Positions 63,270-64,000 of a stretch of DNA of 64,000 bases are shown here, piece after piece. The notes below the pieces were generated by a model that did no database searches, was not told the DNA's origin, and saw nothing but the letters and a program-made list of their open reading frames with translations. The position numbers and the translations under genes were made by a program. Position 1 is the first letter of the stretch, and each line of letters starts with the position of its first letter. The stretch comes from Anastatus disparis (Eukaryota; Arthropoda; Insecta; Hymenoptera; Eupelmidae), in NCBI GenBank assembly GCA_017163975.1, contig JAFFSR010000242.1, positions 4,055,001-4,119,000 of the forward strand, given 5' to 3'.

Positions 63270-64000
63270 AAAATAAAGTAAGAGGAAAGCTAGCAAAGAA
63301 AAGATAAGGCATGACGTTCTCCTTACACCCACTTGGGTGTGGAGGTGTGTGTTAATTATCTTTTGCCAAGACATTGATTTTAGCGTTGATGGCAAGTAAC
63401 TGCTTTGTGAATGATGTATCATAGAGAACTGTTGCCAGTGCGGAAAGCAGTCCCTGTAAATGTTCTTGCGACATCCCCATGAGTCGGGCACACTCTCCAA
63501 TCATGTTTATTTCTTCATTGTCAAGTTCGATCTGTAAAAAAAAAATATATATAATATATATGTTTAAAACAAATTAGAAATTAAAATAAAAAATAAAATA
63601 TTACCTTATTAAGGTCACAAAATTTAAGAAATGGTATCTTGGTTCTTTTCTTTCCTTCGTTAGTTTGATGAAATATATTAAATGCTGGTGATTCTGTTGT
63701 TACTTGAAAATAAATTCCTGCAACTAGGTGTCCTTTAAAATCCCTAGCTAATAGGCTTCTGTAATTATAAACCAAGTTACGGCGCTCAGTAACGTCGATG
63801 GCAGTTAAGTATGGCCTTGCCACATAAATAAGAGCAACCTGAGTTCGCTCTAAGGCACTAGGACGAGTTTTCCTCTCGTGCCACTCGACATAGTCGGGAT
63901 CTTCAGGGCACAACATATAATGATATTCCTTTTTACCATCTGGCTCATCAGATTGTATGAACCAACCAGTATGGGGATATTGTTTATCCGCCATAACAGT
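63270..64000. repeat. tandem duplication unit, copy 2 (partial)
   Basis: Identical over its full visible 731 bp to 60834-61564 and cut by the window edge. Left of it, 63228-63269 is unrelated to the sequence left of copy 1, so 63270 is the junction. It falls in an A-rich stretch. Confidence 0.9.
63352..64000 (-). CDS. second copy of the unnamed Cys-His-Asp protein gene, 5' part beyond window
   Basis: Exons 63605-64000 (partial) and 63352-63531 reproduce the last two exons of the gene at 60916-62202 without a single difference, including the intron between them and the TAA. The residues I propose as the Cys-His-Asp triad lie beyond the window. The poly(A) signal used by copy 1 (60731-60736) lies outside the repeated unit, and I see no AATAAA for copy 2 in the 82 bp between its stop and the junction. 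Its transcript would therefore need another end signal. It may be a functional duplicate or an assembly artefact. Confidence 0.75.

Overview
The window is nuclear DNA of an animal, almost certainly an insect. It is strongly AT-rich, with introns mostly of 60-100 bp, GT-AG splice sites, AATAAA poly(A) signals and deeply conserved eukaryotic genes. Intron style, base composition and compact gene order would suit a hymenopteran such as a parasitoid wasp, but no sequence here proves the order. I see no bacterial, viral or CRISPR content.

Layout. (1) 345-7169, minus: SAGA subunit Spt20, 18 coding exons, running off the left edge. (2) 7170-13854: about 6.7 kb of AT-rich non-coding DNA holding the Spt20 5' region, a decayed foldback repeat and the 5' region of the next gene. 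(3) 13900-19020, plus: an SH3-WW-PH protein of the ARHGAP12/15/27 family that stops after the PH domain, so no RhoGAP domain is encoded here. (4) 19673-22664, minus: DENND6 Rab GEF. (5) 23645-25683, plus: fidgetin-like 1 AAA ATPase. (6) 25902-27776, minus: an F-box protein with WD-like repeats. (7) 28930-33072, minus: RNA polymerase III largest subunit in one 4.1-kb exon. (8) 34204-35181, plus: UBIAD1 prenyltransferase. (9) 35182-39389: 4.2 kb AT-rich gap with palindromes and one orphan exon-like island. (10) 39390-41009, plus: Gtsf1/Asterix CHHC zinc-finger protein. (11) 42510-48025, minus: UBE4B U-box ubiquitin ligase. (12) 48026-51575: divergent intergenic region with three foldbacks, one a complete hAT-type MITE with an 8-bp target duplication. 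(13) 51576-58937, plus: myeloid leukemia factor. (14) 60916-62202, minus: a conserved-looking protein I cannot name, with a Cys-His-Asp layout like arylamine N-acetyltransferases or transglutaminases. Its 3' part recurs base-for-base at 63270-64000, which indicates a 2,436-bp tandem duplication or an assembly artefact.

Exon models were built by hand from splice sites and reading phase. For every complete gene the exon lengths sum to a multiple of three. The genes do not form one pathway. Most are single-copy housekeeping genes of transcription (Spt20, Pol III), DNA repair (FIGNL1), ubiquitin (UBE4B, F-box), membrane traffic (DENND6), quinone synthesis (UBIAD1) and piRNA silencing (Gtsf1). Several neighbours converge with very short 3' gaps: FIGNL1 with the F-box gene, Gtsf1 with UBE4B, and the ARHGAP-like gene with DENND6.

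The best leads are the perfect tandem duplication of the unnamed gene, the RhoGAP-family protein without a GAP domain, the hAT MITE and neighbouring foldbacks, and candidate alternative exons in the 4.2-kb last intron of Mlf.
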